In this document: piece by piece, positions 58,301 through 62,680 of the stretch | Numbering within the stretch: position 1 is the first letter of the stretch | How the letters are laid out: each line of letters opens with the position of its first letter | Assembly (NCBI GenBank): GCA_964017235.1 | Contig: OZ024935.1 | Coordinates: 1,426,001 to 1,490,000 of the forward strand | Reading direction: 5' to 3' | Source of the DNA: Sabellastarte sp. h YS-2021 | Lineage: Eukaryota > Annelida > Polychaeta > Sabellida > Sabellidae | Length of the DNA: 64,000 nucleotides | Translations under genes and position numbers: made by a program | Notes under the pieces: generated by a model | What the model saw: only the letters and a program-made list of their open reading frames with translations | Told to the model about the DNA's origin: nothing | Database searches by the model: none

Positions 58301-61300
58301 AGGCTGTGTGAACGTTCCCTTGCATAAGGTCAACTTAGTATCAGACTTAGTTACTGGTTCTGTTGTTGTGGGTACCAGGCCCACTTTACCCATTAAAGGG
58401 GTATCTTTGTTATTGGGAAATGATCTGGCAGGTGGAAAGGTAGTTGCTGATCCTAAGGTTACTTCTAAGCCGATCACTTTGGTTAGCACTGAGAAATTAG
58501 AAGAGGTTATTCCTGGTATTTTTCCCTCCTGTGCTGTGACTCGAGCTATGGCCAAAAAGGCCCAAGAAGAACCAAAAGATTGTAAACAATCTACAGATGT
58601 CTTAGTTGATTTGTCAGATACATTCTTGAACAACTATGACCATGATGTGCAGAAATTTAGTGATACAAATCCCAAGGATAGGGTAGATTCTGAAAAACAA
58701 GACTCAATTGACTGTCAAGATGTATCGCTTTCAAAATCAAAATTGATTTCAGAGCAGGAAAATGACCCTGAATTAGCTCCTTTATTCAAGTTGGTCTTGC
58801 CACCAGTAGAGCTAGATAAGGTCCCTGTAGGCTATTATGTCAGAAATGGTGTACTTATGCGAAAGTGGAGGCCACCAAATGTCCCTGCATCCGAAGAATG
58901 GTCAGTAGTACACCAGATTGTTGTGCCAAAAGTGTACCAAAGTGAGATATTAAAATTGGCTCATGAATCTCCAATGGGTGGCCATTTAGGCATCAACAAA
59001 ACTTACAACAAGATAACCAAACATTTCTATTGGCCTCAAATTCGGCACAGTGTGGCAGAATTTTGCAAGACTTGTCACATTTGTCAAATGGTAGGAAAGC
59101 CAAACCAAAAAATTCCTGTAGCTCCTCTCAAACCCATTCCAGCATTTGAGGAACCATTTAGCAAGGTGATAATTGACTGTGTAGGTCCCTTACCAAAAAC
59201 TAAATCCAGAAACCAATATCTTTTGACCATTATGTGCGCCTCAACCAGATTTCCCGAAGCCATACCATTGACCAACATAACAGCTCCCAAAATCTCAAAA
59301 GCTCTGGTTAATTTCTTTACTCTAGTTGGCTTACCAAAAGAAATCCAGTCAGATCAAGGGTCAAATTTTATGTCAGGACTATTTCAACAGGTTGTATTTC
59401 AGTTAGGTGCCAAACAGATCAAATCTAGTGCTTATCACCCAGAATCCCAAGGTGCACTTGAAAGGTTCCATTCCACTTTGAAGAATATGATTAGGACATA
59501 TTGTTTAGACAATGAAAAAGACTGGGATGAAGGCATCAGCTTATTATTGTTTGCAGTTAGAGAATCTGTTCAAGAGTCTTTAGGCTTTAGTCCCTTCGAG
59601 TTGGTCTTTGGCCATTCAGTCCGTGGTCCTCTCAAGCTGTTGAAGGAAAATTGGTTATCTGAGAACACCGAGAGCCTAAATCTGTTAGACTATGTCTCGA
59701 AGTTCAGAGATAAGTTGAAGAAGGCTTGTGAGCTGGCGCAACAAAATTTGAAAACTTCTCAGTCAAAAATGAAGATGCTTTATGATAAGAAATTACAAAA
59801 TCGTGTCTTCAATCCTGGAGGCAAAACTTCAGTGTCATCACCTGGCCAATTGAACAAACTACAGGCCAGAGATCTAGGGTCATACCCAGTAGCAAGGAGA
59901 GTAGAAACTCTCCAAAGGACAATTAAAAACTGTGATGACAGACAATTAAAACAAATGTATGAAATGACAATGGTAAAGCCATACTTTGAAAGAGGTATAA
60001 CATAGCTTATGATGGCTATTAATAAAAACACTGTTAAAGATGGGAATTCAGTGTATAAACAGGACTTTGAAAAAGTAAAATATGGCGTCCGCACGGATAC
60101 GCCCTATCCAGAAGCTGTATTTAAATTGTAATTTATATACCTGTAATTAGTAAGTTTATAAAGGTTATACATGGTACTAATTTTATTTTTGTATTTAGAC
60201 AAAAATGTTTTGTAAAATGTTATTACCTGTGTTTGTATACATCATGAAAATTTCTTGTAAAATTTTGTAATCCCTTGGCTTCCAAAATTTTTCTTTAAGG
60301 GGGGAGGTGTTACATATATTGGACACTATATTAGTACATTGTATATTACATATATTAGGCACTATATTAGTGCATTGTTTAATTTAAGCTTTATGTTTAT
60401 ACATTGTCATAAAAGATAATTGTGTTGTTGGTTCTTTTTGTGTGTTGACATTTAAAGTAAGGGAGTTATTGATTTTTGTGTTTTAGTGTTTATTGATCTG
60501 TTCACAGACTGAGGGAAATCCCCCCCTCAGTGGTTATGTTAGATTTGGGGAAACCCAATTACCAGTAGTTTCTAGAACTTCCTCCTTTGGCCTAGATGGC
60601 TCAAGCTTTTCTGAGTTGGTTCTGTACAATTCCAGAAGGAATCTGTGAATGTATATAAGAAATGTACATCTGACCACAAGTGAACTTTGTATTCGCTTGC
60701 TATAAGGAGAGCTATTGTGTTTTGGAGTATAATATATGCTTATATCACTGTGAACTTTTACTGGAGTGAACTGGATACATCATCTGGACAGATTTATTGT
60801 ACTTTGGATATTTTGGATATTGTACATTCATATAACAGAGAGTGAATTTACTGCATTTTGGACATTGTCCACATCTTGGAGCAGACAGTACAGTTGTGTT
60901 AACTCTCTAAATATCTCCAGACAGACATTCTGTGTGACTGGATATATAAAGGATAGCAGGACAAGCACCTTTTGTGTTGTTGAGTGTGGGACGGGTCACA
61001 GGATATAGATATCTGTGTGCGAGTGAACGTTGGACAGATCACGGGACAGACCACAGGACATTGGACAGATCACAGAATATACCACAAGACGGATTACAGA
61101 ACAGATTGCGGGATACGGCGGATAAACTTATTCTTAATCTCAGTGGTCAGGTCAGCTAGATCTTGTTATTGTATTATTGTGCTTAGTTAAGGGCATACCA
61201 GTTGACTGTAATCATTATTGTTAATCGCTAAATAAATTTGTTAAGTTAAGCTTTTTGCTTTTTTTTCTGTTACAACTTAAAGACAACCGGTAATTGCTAC

Positions 61301-62575
61301 CGCGCTTGCCCGTGACCGTAACATTAGTCTGTGGTCTAACCTCAATAGTTAACTACCAGTAAAACCTTATTTACGCTGTAACTAAGTCAAAGATGTAACA
61401 CCAAGATTTTGTCCTTTGGTGTGGCTAGAACAGTGAGTTACCCTCAACACCTTAATAACTTCGTAATTAAATCACATATTAAGAAGTAGCACTGAAATTC
61501 TAACAGTTCATCAACAACGATGTACTAGCAACTTTGGAATACTTTTCTGAATAGTGTCACACCTCAGTGCTGAGGTGACATTAGTCTCAAGTCTGATTCC
61601 AATACTTTTTTACGCAGTAAATACGACAAATATAAGGATCTAAGATTGAAATTTGGACAGAACATAAGGAAAGTGGCGCTTGCAAATCTGGAATAAAATT
61701 TGAGACTCACATCTCAGTGCTTAAGTCACATTTGACTTGAGTCTGGCACCAACGGTTCAATACCCTTAAAACTTTGTTATTCTGTAAATATGTCAAATAT
61801 AAAGATGTAATGCTGAAATTGGAACAGGTTGTCTGTAAAGAGGTACATGTAAGTTTGGAAAAGCATTTAGACTTGGTCTGGTTATAACAGTCTATTACAT
61901 TTAATAGCATTTTTTATGCCGTTACTAAGAAAAAAAATTAAAATGTAGAACTGAGACTTGGAGAGCACTAGTAGCACTAGTAGCTTTGAAATAGATTTGA
62001 AATAGACTTACATCTCAGTAAAAAAGGTCACATTAGACTTCAAAAGGTCATCTACCCTTCATACCGTATTAACAATAATGTATGAGAATTAATTGTGTAT
62101 TTCTGGGTCTAAGAATAGGAATTTATAATTTTCAGAGGGTTTCTGAATGCTTACTGAGAATAATAACAAATTCGATTCAACTGTTTTATGTACTTTATGT
62201 AATAACGTTTACAATTAAATCTTAAAAATTTCTTTTGAATAAACAAAGAAATTAAATATGAAGTCAATGGTGGTCAAATCTAAAATCTTTCTATGTTCTT
62301 TTTTTCAAAAATAATATTCAACAATAACAATATTAACACCAACTGTTTTCAGAAGAGTTTGTGCCTAATATCTTTAAAATTCTAAAACTTCTCTGAAAGT
62401 TTGAAATTTTTATTCTTCTAAATTATTTTGAATTTGCAATCCTTTGGAACAAGGGACCTACTCACGTATTGTACAGCATGATGTCGGGGATCCAGATGTG
62501 CTTGGGTTCGAGTCCCACTTCCCTGATGCCACCGTAATTATCCGGATTCCAAGTCAGGTACTCATCTCTCCATCT
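37121..62575 (-). CDS. nicotinic-receptor-like Cys-loop channel subunit (3' seven exons)
   Basis: Minus-strand exons 62575-62466, 45402-45225, 43174-42913, 40803-40717, 40255-40134, 38288-38147 and 37302-37121 join in frame to about 360 residues plus TAA, with GT/AG at each junction; the N-terminal exons lie beyond 64000. Domains in order: ligand-binding strand (DEYLTWNPDNYGG, HIWIPDIMLYNT), the 13-residue Cys loop CSIDVTDFPFDNQTC, M1 (SSYILTFPVIFMSFL), M2 (MTIFGSLLLLLLILVESAPP), M3 (YYCFNIVIVMLSIF), a loop of about 100 residues and M4 (VLMCVYLLVIIASLIWLF). It should form a pentameric plasma-membrane ion channel. There is no CC pair in loop C, so it cannot be a classical alpha subunit. At M2 9' it has Gly instead of Leu, 2' is Asn and -1' is Asp. 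Confidence 0.93.
37303..38146 (-). other. receptor intron with SINE
   Basis: Contains SINE family A copy 2 at 37392-37568; the rest is unremarkable. Confidence 0.75.
37392..37568 (-). repeat. tRNA-derived SINE family A, copy 2 (best preserved)
   Basis: Reading the minus strand, GTGGCCTAGCGGGTAGTACA is an A-box region and GTGGGTTCAAACCC a B box, followed by a body with GTGGCTCGGATGACCACTT and CATTGGGTCCCCAGTTGCAG. Pol III-type head plus shared body define the family. Confidence 0.8.
38147..38288 (-). CDS. receptor exon: M3-M4 cytoplasmic loop
   Basis: Encodes VFRIPPVNAFKTASGSVYSK through DELGQLMDIFKSNSAEGST. There is no conserved domain, as usual for this loop. It is placed by phase: 142 nt, phase 0 in, one base over out, joining both neighbours in frame. 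Donor CAG-GTACAC, acceptor TTTCAG. Confidence 0.8.
38806..39420 (-). repeat. SINE family A, copy 3, split by a MITE
   Basis: The body before the insertion (ATCAACCTCCCTGGG, TTGCCTGCCACT) and after it (AATTATCATCCGAGCAACTA, GATTGAACCCGTGTCCTC) aligns with copies 1 and 2 across the gap. The break falls exactly at the MITE ends. Confidence 0.8.
38842..39268. mobile_element. Harbinger-like MITE (copy 3, 427 bp)
   Basis: TIRs TGCCCTTGTTCCACCA and, at the right end inverted, TGTGGGTGTTCCACCA, with a perfect TTA duplication at 38839-38841 and 39269-39271. Its right end matches copy 1 closely (CCCTTAATCGGGA, CTTAGTCGTGTGGTGG), so it is a deletion derivative of that family. Confidence 0.88.
40134..40255 (-). 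CDS. receptor exon: M3
   Basis: Encodes GIYYCFNIVIVMLSIFLSSL, ITHIGGMGKSSRRPVPVWIR K. M3 follows M2 directly as in all nicotinic subunits. Donor AAG-GTCAGT, acceptor TTGCAG, 122 nt. Confidence 0.93.
40256..40716 (-). other. receptor intron
   Basis: 460 bp, no feature recognised. A reading frame running through it from the M2 exon is chance read-through. Confidence 0.7.
40717..40803 (-). CDS. receptor exon: pore-lining M2
   Basis: Encodes MTIFGSLLLLLLILVESAPP, TSAAIPKL. With Lys 0' in the previous exon, the positions are 2' Asn, 6' Thr, 9' Gly, then a run of six Leu at 11'-16' and Glu at 20'. ESAPPTSAAIP corresponds to the conserved extracellular end SxxxPPTS. 87 nt, donor TGG-GTGAGT. Confidence 0.93.
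41035..41218 (-). pseudogene. LINE reverse transcriptase N-terminal fragment
   Basis: TEVFKAIKTMKNNKAPGMDN with ITPELLKHGG is the KxxKAPGxDxIxxELLK block at the start of non-LTR reverse transcriptases. About 60 residues only, no catalytic motif. Confidence 0.75.
41222..41360 (-). repeat. SINE family B fragment
   Basis: Aligns with 62760-62895 through CTGTAAAGTG, CAACTATCAGTTT, GAGATTCAAACT and TCAGAGGTGGGAGG. Tail and flanks lost. Confidence 0.6.
42718..42870 (+). repeat. SINE family C copy
   Basis: CCTCAGTGGCCTAGTTGTTG resembles an A box and GGTGGGTTTGACTCCC a B box 55 bp on. It ends near AACTTTGACATTGAC, a word shared with the 18280 copy. Confidence 0.5.
42913..43174 (-). CDS. receptor exon: loop C region and M1
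   Basis: Encodes VDLELDIAEGIDLTTFRSDF, KETSKWDITGILASRMVDEM, then TFTLYLQRRMIFSSYILTFP (M1 start) and FWLPADHADKSNL. The stretch where alpha subunits have the YxCC motif has no cysteine. 262 nt, acceptor CCTCAG, donor TTG-GTGAGA. Confidence 0.93.
43175..45224 (-). other. receptor intron
   Basis: About 2 kb; a (GTTT)n run lies at 44997-45015. No exon or clear mobile element. Confidence 0.65.
45225..45402 (-). CDS. receptor exon: Cys loop
   Basis: Encodes ASTESFERAVNLVVDYNGTV, KWFPHRIFYST, CSIDVTDFPFDNQTC, HLWFGSWTHKVSA. The two cysteines are 13 residues apart as in all Cys-loop receptors. NGT and NQT are glycosylation sequons. 178 nt; donor GCG-GTAGGT. Confidence 0.94.
45498..46076. mobile_element. 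possible MITE with TIRs of about 20 bp
   Basis: Left end GGTCTGAGGTCTGAGACAAA and right end, inverted, GGTCTCAAGTCTGAGACCAT, about 16 matches in 20. The interior repeats TTTGAGAC words. I found no clear target duplication. Confidence 0.4.
46200..46228. repeat. (CT)n(TA)n microsatellite
   Basis: CTCTCTCT runs into alternating TATATA, typical simple sequence. Confidence 0.8.
46850..47412 (+). other. probable 5' flank of the tyrosine-recombinase retroelement
   Basis: No coding. Sequence composition changes near 46850-46980. I looked for inverted or split direct repeats shared with 52300-52830 and found only short, uncertain matches (for example TGGGCTCATTTCGG against a GAGCCC...TTTTCGG segment), so the element's left end is not fixed. 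Confidence 0.4.
47413..48606 (+). CDS. gag: Gag-like protein of the YR retroelement
   Basis: 397 codons, ATG at 47413 (MYNLRSNKKDTIQL). Acidic and low-complexity N-terminal half, then a basic stretch (KGIKGVAKSKKLLSTKSDSK), a central helical region (VKWPHEYVLSGLNKERVSYD, YMLDYMISLMDDANDFSWIS) and a C-terminal Cys/His cluster CTYFNQGTC...HICASC...HAELEC. The last resembles the CxxFNxGxC...H.C..C motif of DIRS-type Gag proteins. It would bind element RNA and form particles; this is inferred from position and the motif only. Confidence 0.85.
   Translation: MYNLRSNKKDTIQLPVHIQITDDEQFLNDLLNQNSFISNSTANTSDSVHESSDSEVDYDALLQDSDSETQSTSAKNNKESDTTCSDNMDISSQFKVQSVINTQILEQLQKIGKRLDKIENVECKKTSDKTKIKGIKGVAKSKKLLSTKSDSKSDSKVEVQAAKLPTIDSLKEDAMIQSKVEQRLLELSELAKTGTTQKLKSQRGGQVEVIVKNRVKWPHEYVLSGLNKERVSYDQLSVTQWVAGFAHTMRDESDPEIRQYMLDYMISLMDDANDFSWISAKASHAVLLCRMEQGEIKSYSDVLAIDRIRRANAQKHVATSVATSPQNSGLPRKFGKTTKSMPCTYFNQGTCLQKKSHETRGVLYKHICASCFASAGKTFPHAELECKNKHKSQSKNE
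48609..48833 (+). CDS. small open frame between gag and pol (possible)
   Basis: 74 codons starting three bases after the gag stop and overlapping the pol start by about 30 bp. It contains RDIWLKWFMIDRSFN and HRSYAEVVQKN; the RSYAEVV word is of a kind seen near Gag/ORF ends of other retroelements. It could be a separate short protein, or a stretch once joined to gag or pol by frameshift. Confidence 0.35.
   Translation: MGGHKQGFTHKDRFFVNTNKNFQQVNQQFSATRDIWLKWFMIDRSFNTSVDHRSYAEVVQKNSKNEFTVLPPKK
48802..51297 (+). CDS. pol: reverse transcriptase-RNase H of the YR retroelement
   Basis: 831 codons. The N-terminal 230 or so residues are polar and unrecognised. Reverse transcriptase starts near residue 390: NNRRVILDLSFPKGRSVNDG, LYKVDISRAFRHIRIDPGDL (first Asp, about 461), LPFGFRHGSVFFQR and the catalytic box CIDDLIYTG near 525. 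RNase H follows: YLDACLTGFGAVFANK (about 683), HLEILNIVVAIKIW, QCDNMAVVEVL (about 743) and HIPGAQNEVADLLSRW. The LDLSFP and RAFRHIRIDP spellings are typical of the DIRS branch rather than gypsy. The enzyme copies element RNA to DNA. No frameshift or stop is seen. Confidence 0.93.
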   Translation: MSSQYFPPKNKTKNLTPHSTPSVQQKQIHCVPSKCVPERNLNKPRLHCKGLAHEGNGASKGKSYTQEFHLPAKNRYEVLHSNADTEPKHLSHQHGTSCVTTLGGNKNKNGKKLGKNPCDVHTPDTTFNISTQQNNKIGNKLGKVRQEIPHTGTIHQCSNQVTDFMVNKNDSDQKLGEIVLQTETSDNDHQAQRASIDTELVDKQPVSISHDLACMEQNDDKYVYLYDVNNSPAKRKRNIPDYIYQSKSLCQDYAKCVQQNGKDFGFLPLNNLMTYIGDEVTWQEVPSIIEAHKIVKNSAMPNFMGVRIPVDSQLNINAWRFYLAQYWDKQIVDLLQYGFPLDFDRSRLLESTYVNHSSALKFPDHVQNYIQTEKEYEAILGPFHELPFQCHVSPFLTRDKPNSNNRRVILDLSFPKGRSVNDGVQKDIYLNTYFELNYPSVDTVVNRLRNLGTEALLYKVDISRAFRHIRIDPGDLDLLGLKHNQYFIDRTLPFGFRHGSVFFQRCTDAVRYIMKNTFQFPHLYNCIDDLIYTGLPQHIHRSYDTLIALLQELGLEISQSKLVAPTTTAICLGIEIDNINRTLKVPTDKLLEIQQICKKFACKTRVTKNQLQSLLGSLLYITKCVKPARFFLNRMLQLLRDHTHKSVILLNSAFHRDLNWFNTFLLQFNGVTFFDYKPPDHTVYLDACLTGFGAVFANKVYALPIPLAFKNYTIVHLEILNIVVAIKIWGDTWKNQVIDIQCDNMAVVEVLRSGRARDPILVTCARNIWLLTAIFNIQLTVTHIPGAQNEVADLLSRWQGTNTQINKFSSYIHNYQWMPVHLDHTNLNEYV
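51319..52293 (+). CDS. tyrosine recombinase of the YR retroelement
   Basis: 324 codons, 21 bp after the reverse transcriptase stop. A SAM-like N-terminal domain (WLQYHRMFAQFIAFLESENT, ISNHLSAIRAMFIVYGL) precedes the catalytic domain. Candidate active-site residues are Arg152 in FLSFMRLSNVLP, His269 and Arg272 in FHAFRRLATTW, His292 in IMKHGTWSS and Tyr303 in VWRYIKS. The R-H-R-H-Y set is complete and in order. It would integrate a circular element copy by strand exchange, so no target-site duplication is expected. The frame is intact. Confidence 0.93.
   Translation: MSPHASQFAESALDRLKKGFRPATWLQYHRMFAQFIAFLESENTHFLQVNTIVLLAFMEFCYQSGLSQANISNHLSAIRAMFIVYGLNTKPFQDERVPLYIKSLKINANFKPTMTKLVSIDMLQQIVLLCDQKQFPIVFKALYLFCFLSFMRLSNVLPHSAAQFDLTRHLTRGDVIFGQKICTVIVKWSKTIQDRKETATISLPVLGESNLCPVAALKAMYSILPASKNSPLFVVYRQAVLFPLTDSAARKHLKSISTMLNISPHLTFHAFRRLATTWAFHHGVSLQEIMKHGTWSSEAVWRYIKSVPSSSSQVARTFQSHLFL
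52294..52830 (+). other. 3' flank of the YR retroelement
   Basis: Non-coding, with GC-richer blocks such as GGGGTCACCCC (52579) and CTCCCGGGCTAGCAT (52746). The right end of the element should lie here or slightly beyond; no boundary could be set. Confidence 0.4.
53166..53208 (+). repeat. 21-bp tandem duplication
   Basis: TTTTTATATACTAAAGTAAA followed by T is present twice in a row, with a third degenerate start after it. Confidence 0.75.
53690..53860. repeat. cluster of ACTTGTACAAGT-type palindromic words
   Basis: Words such as ACAACTTGTACA, TTGTACAAGCTGCAACTTG and AGTACAAGTTGTAACTTG occur at least seven times within 170 bp in both orientations. Confidence 0.7.
54355..54425 (-). repeat. 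tRNA-derived SINE head
   Basis: Minus strand reads AGCTCACCTGGTAGAGTGTA (A box) and GTGGGTTCGAGTCCCC (B box) with normal spacing. The acceptor stem does not close, so it is a SINE head rather than a tRNA gene. Confidence 0.6.
54920..55621. repeat. degenerate tandem array, units about 155 bp (left part)
   Basis: Recurring words: GACTTACATCTCAGTG, AAGGTCACATTAGACT, CTGGCTCCAAT, GTAACTAAGTCAAATATTAA and GGAAAGTGGCACTTG. It continues at 61324-62060 after the Gmr1-like insertion. Confidence 0.75.
55622..56637 (+). repeat. 5' LTR of the Gmr1-like element
   Basis: TG at 55622 to CA at 56637. TATATAAG at 55966-55973 is a plausible TATA box and AATAAA at 56545-56550 a polyadenylation signal. Between them is a run of degenerate short repeats (GGACAGATCACGGGACAGAC and relatives, 56300-56440). 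The 80- and 61-codon frames in it are shared by both LTRs and have no domain. Confidence 0.94.
55966..55973 (+). promoter_or_regulatory. TATA box in the Gmr1-like LTR
   Basis: TATATAAG, repeated at 60652-60659 in the 3' LTR. It would place the start of transcription near 56000, giving a U3 of about 380 bp. Confidence 0.6.
56645..56662 (+). other. primer binding site complementary to tRNA-Pro
   Basis: TGGGGGCTCGTCCGGGAT, eight bases after the LTR end, is the 18-base sequence known as the proline-tRNA primer site of gammaretroviruses. It is read here directly; the tRNA assignment rests on that known identity. Confidence 0.85.
56749..57915 (+). CDS. gag: Gag of the Gmr1-like element (SCAN-like capsid)
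   Basis: 388 codons from ATG 56749. Residues about 90-160 form a charged coiled coil with a 9-residue repeat (QQRKEELEA, 57055-57165). The capsid region follows: FDESEVDKYFQHFERVAQNL, WPLLLQSVLRGKAQEAYTAL and a SCAN-like segment FRNYRKQESQTHVEFAHEKE ... EKLRQVILIEEFKRCVRDDI ... AAAYADDYALTHK. SCAN domains of vertebrate zinc-finger genes are known to derive from Gmr1-type capsids. After about residue 372 (near 57868) the frame leaves the expected path; the zinc knuckle is in the next frame, so a one-base loss there probably split a single gag-pol frame. Confidence 0.88.
   Translation: MLKMASAKEFVQSPSMEVLETFKKDILMQIAQELQLEVKRSTRKHELKRLIVEQLVDEDVLPDSCLEVYKPLPMEPSGQYEIRRLEIERELRLKELETQALAQQRKQKLEAQQRKEELEAQQRKEELEAQQRKEELEARKEELEARKYEKELELKHEREMKALELNARRIAHEESIATKFDLGKNVRLVPPFDESEVDKYFQHFERVAQNLKWPIDQWPLLLQSVLRGKAQEAYTALPISECVDYNSVKNAILKAYELVPEAYRQKFRNYRKQESQTHVEFAHEKEVYFDRWCNSREVGTDFEKLRQVILIEEFKRCVRDDIKTYLDEQKVENLAKAAAYADDYALTHKSTFNKNKSFGPAKKSYPEIGKKSELQKRVQIRFKLQIRL
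57912..60005 (+). CDS. pol: zinc knuckle-protease-integrase polyprotein, no reverse transcriptase
   Basis: 697 codons; its ATG overlaps the gag stop (ATGA). Order: CCHC knuckle CHYCKKPGHVMSDC (about 16-29), protease ILRDTGATQSLL (Asp about 98) with LLLGNDLAGG, a linker (FPSCAVTRAMAKKAQEE, PVGYYVRNGVLMRKWRPP), integrase zinc motif (HESPMGGHLGINKTY ... CKTCHICQ), catalytic Asp in VIIDCVGPLP, Asp in IQSDQGSNF and Glu in ESQGALERFH, then LGFSPFELVFGHSVRGPLK. The C-terminal 60 residues (SSPGQLNKLQARDLGSYPVA) look eroded compared with the family. There is no reverse transcriptase box anywhere between 57912 and 60307. Confidence 0.9.
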   Translation: MSKDRKPRSFAPVCHYCKKPGHVMSDCWLLKKRREKEATPNAFVSSKSNWRSNPNRAESSIGLDKSEIIREEFKPFVSEGFVSLESSSSQVPIKILRDTGATQSLLLEGVLPLSISTSTGESVIAQGIEGGCVNVPLHKVNLVSDLVTGSVVVGTRPTLPIKGVSLLLGNDLAGGKVVADPKVTSKPITLVSTEKLEEVIPGIFPSCAVTRAMAKKAQEEPKDCKQSTDVLVDLSDTFLNNYDHDVQKFSDTNPKDRVDSEKQDSIDCQDVSLSKSKLISEQENDPELAPLFKLVLPPVELDKVPVGYYVRNGVLMRKWRPPNVPASEEWSVVHQIVVPKVYQSEILKLAHESPMGGHLGINKTYNKITKHFYWPQIRHSVAEFCKTCHICQMVGKPNQKIPVAPLKPIPAFEEPFSKVIIDCVGPLPKTKSRNQYLLTIMCASTRFPEAIPLTNITAPKISKALVNFFTLVGLPKEIQSDQGSNFMSGLFQQVVFQLGAKQIKSSAYHPESQGALERFHSTLKNMIRTYCLDNEKDWDEGISLLLFAVRESVQESLGFSPFELVFGHSVRGPLKLLKENWLSENTESLNLLDYVSKFRDKLKKACELAQQNLKTSQSKMKMLYDKKLQNRVFNPGGKTSVSSPGQLNKLQARDLGSYPVARRVETLQRTIKNCDDRQLKQMYEMTMVKPYFERGIT
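60006..60307 (+). other. deletion scar, 3' untranslated spacer and polypurine tract
   Basis: Full-length relatives carry reverse transcriptase and RNase H here. About 300 bp of non-coding sequence remains. It ends in AAGGGGGGAGG at 60297-60307, a good polypurine tract abutting the 3' LTR. Confidence 0.75.
60308..61323 (+). repeat. 3' LTR of the Gmr1-like element
   Basis: Copy of 55622-56637 at a constant offset of 4686. Near-identity indicates young age. Confidence 0.94.
61324..62060. repeat. degenerate tandem array, units about 155 bp (right part)
   Basis: Same words as 54920-55621: CACATCTCAGTGC, AGTCTGGCACCAA, TAAAGATGTAATGCTGAAAT and GGAAAGTGGCGCTTG. The Gmr1-like element is inserted in this array. 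Confidence 0.75.
62466..62575 (-). CDS. receptor exon of the ligand-binding domain (110 bp)
   Basis: Encodes RWRDEYLTWNPDNYGGIREV, GLEPKHIWIPDIMLYN with two bases over. The WxDExLxWxPxxYGG and HIWxPDIxLYN motifs are universal in nicotinic subunits. The 110-bp size equals that of the corresponding exon 4 in vertebrate nicotinic genes as I recall it. Acceptor TTCTGTAG, donor AC-GTGAGT. Confidence 0.94.
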
Positions 62576-62680
62576 CTACAGAAAATATACACATACTGCT
62601 TGGTACAGTCAGTCAGCATAAATATATAAATTTTGAGAAATTATTAAAGTCAAATTTAGACTAATGTCACAGCCTTATGT

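Larger units (their letters stand above)
55622..61323 (+). mobile_element. Gmr1-like Ty3/gypsy LTR element lacking reverse transcriptase
   Basis: LTRs 55622-56637 and 60308-61323 are both 1016 bp; I found two clear differences (near 55828 and 55838 against 60514 and 60524). TTAG flanks both sides (55618-55621, 61324-61327). A proline-tRNA primer site, gag, zinc knuckle, protease and integrase are present. Integrase follows protease directly, the copia-like order of the Gmr1 branch, where reverse transcriptase and RNase H should come next. Instead the 3' LTR starts about 300 bp after the integrase end. The copy therefore must have moved with reverse transcriptase supplied in trans, or lost it on or after insertion. 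Confidence 0.92.
45403..62465 (-). other. 17-kb receptor intron carrying two retroelements
   Basis: The donor of the 62466 exon and the acceptor at 45403 are in matching phase, so no exon is needed between them. Within it lie a possible MITE (45498-46076), a tyrosine-recombinase retroelement (about 47.4-52.3 kb), a SINE head (54355-54425), a 155-bp array and the Gmr1-like element (55622-61323). Both retroelements run opposite to the host gene. Confidence 0.85.

Noticed and set aside
62505..62520. GGTTCGAGTCCCAC, a perfect-looking tRNA B box
   Set aside because: It lies inside the receptor exon; on the minus strand it encodes part of VGLEPK, and no A box is in place. Chance match.
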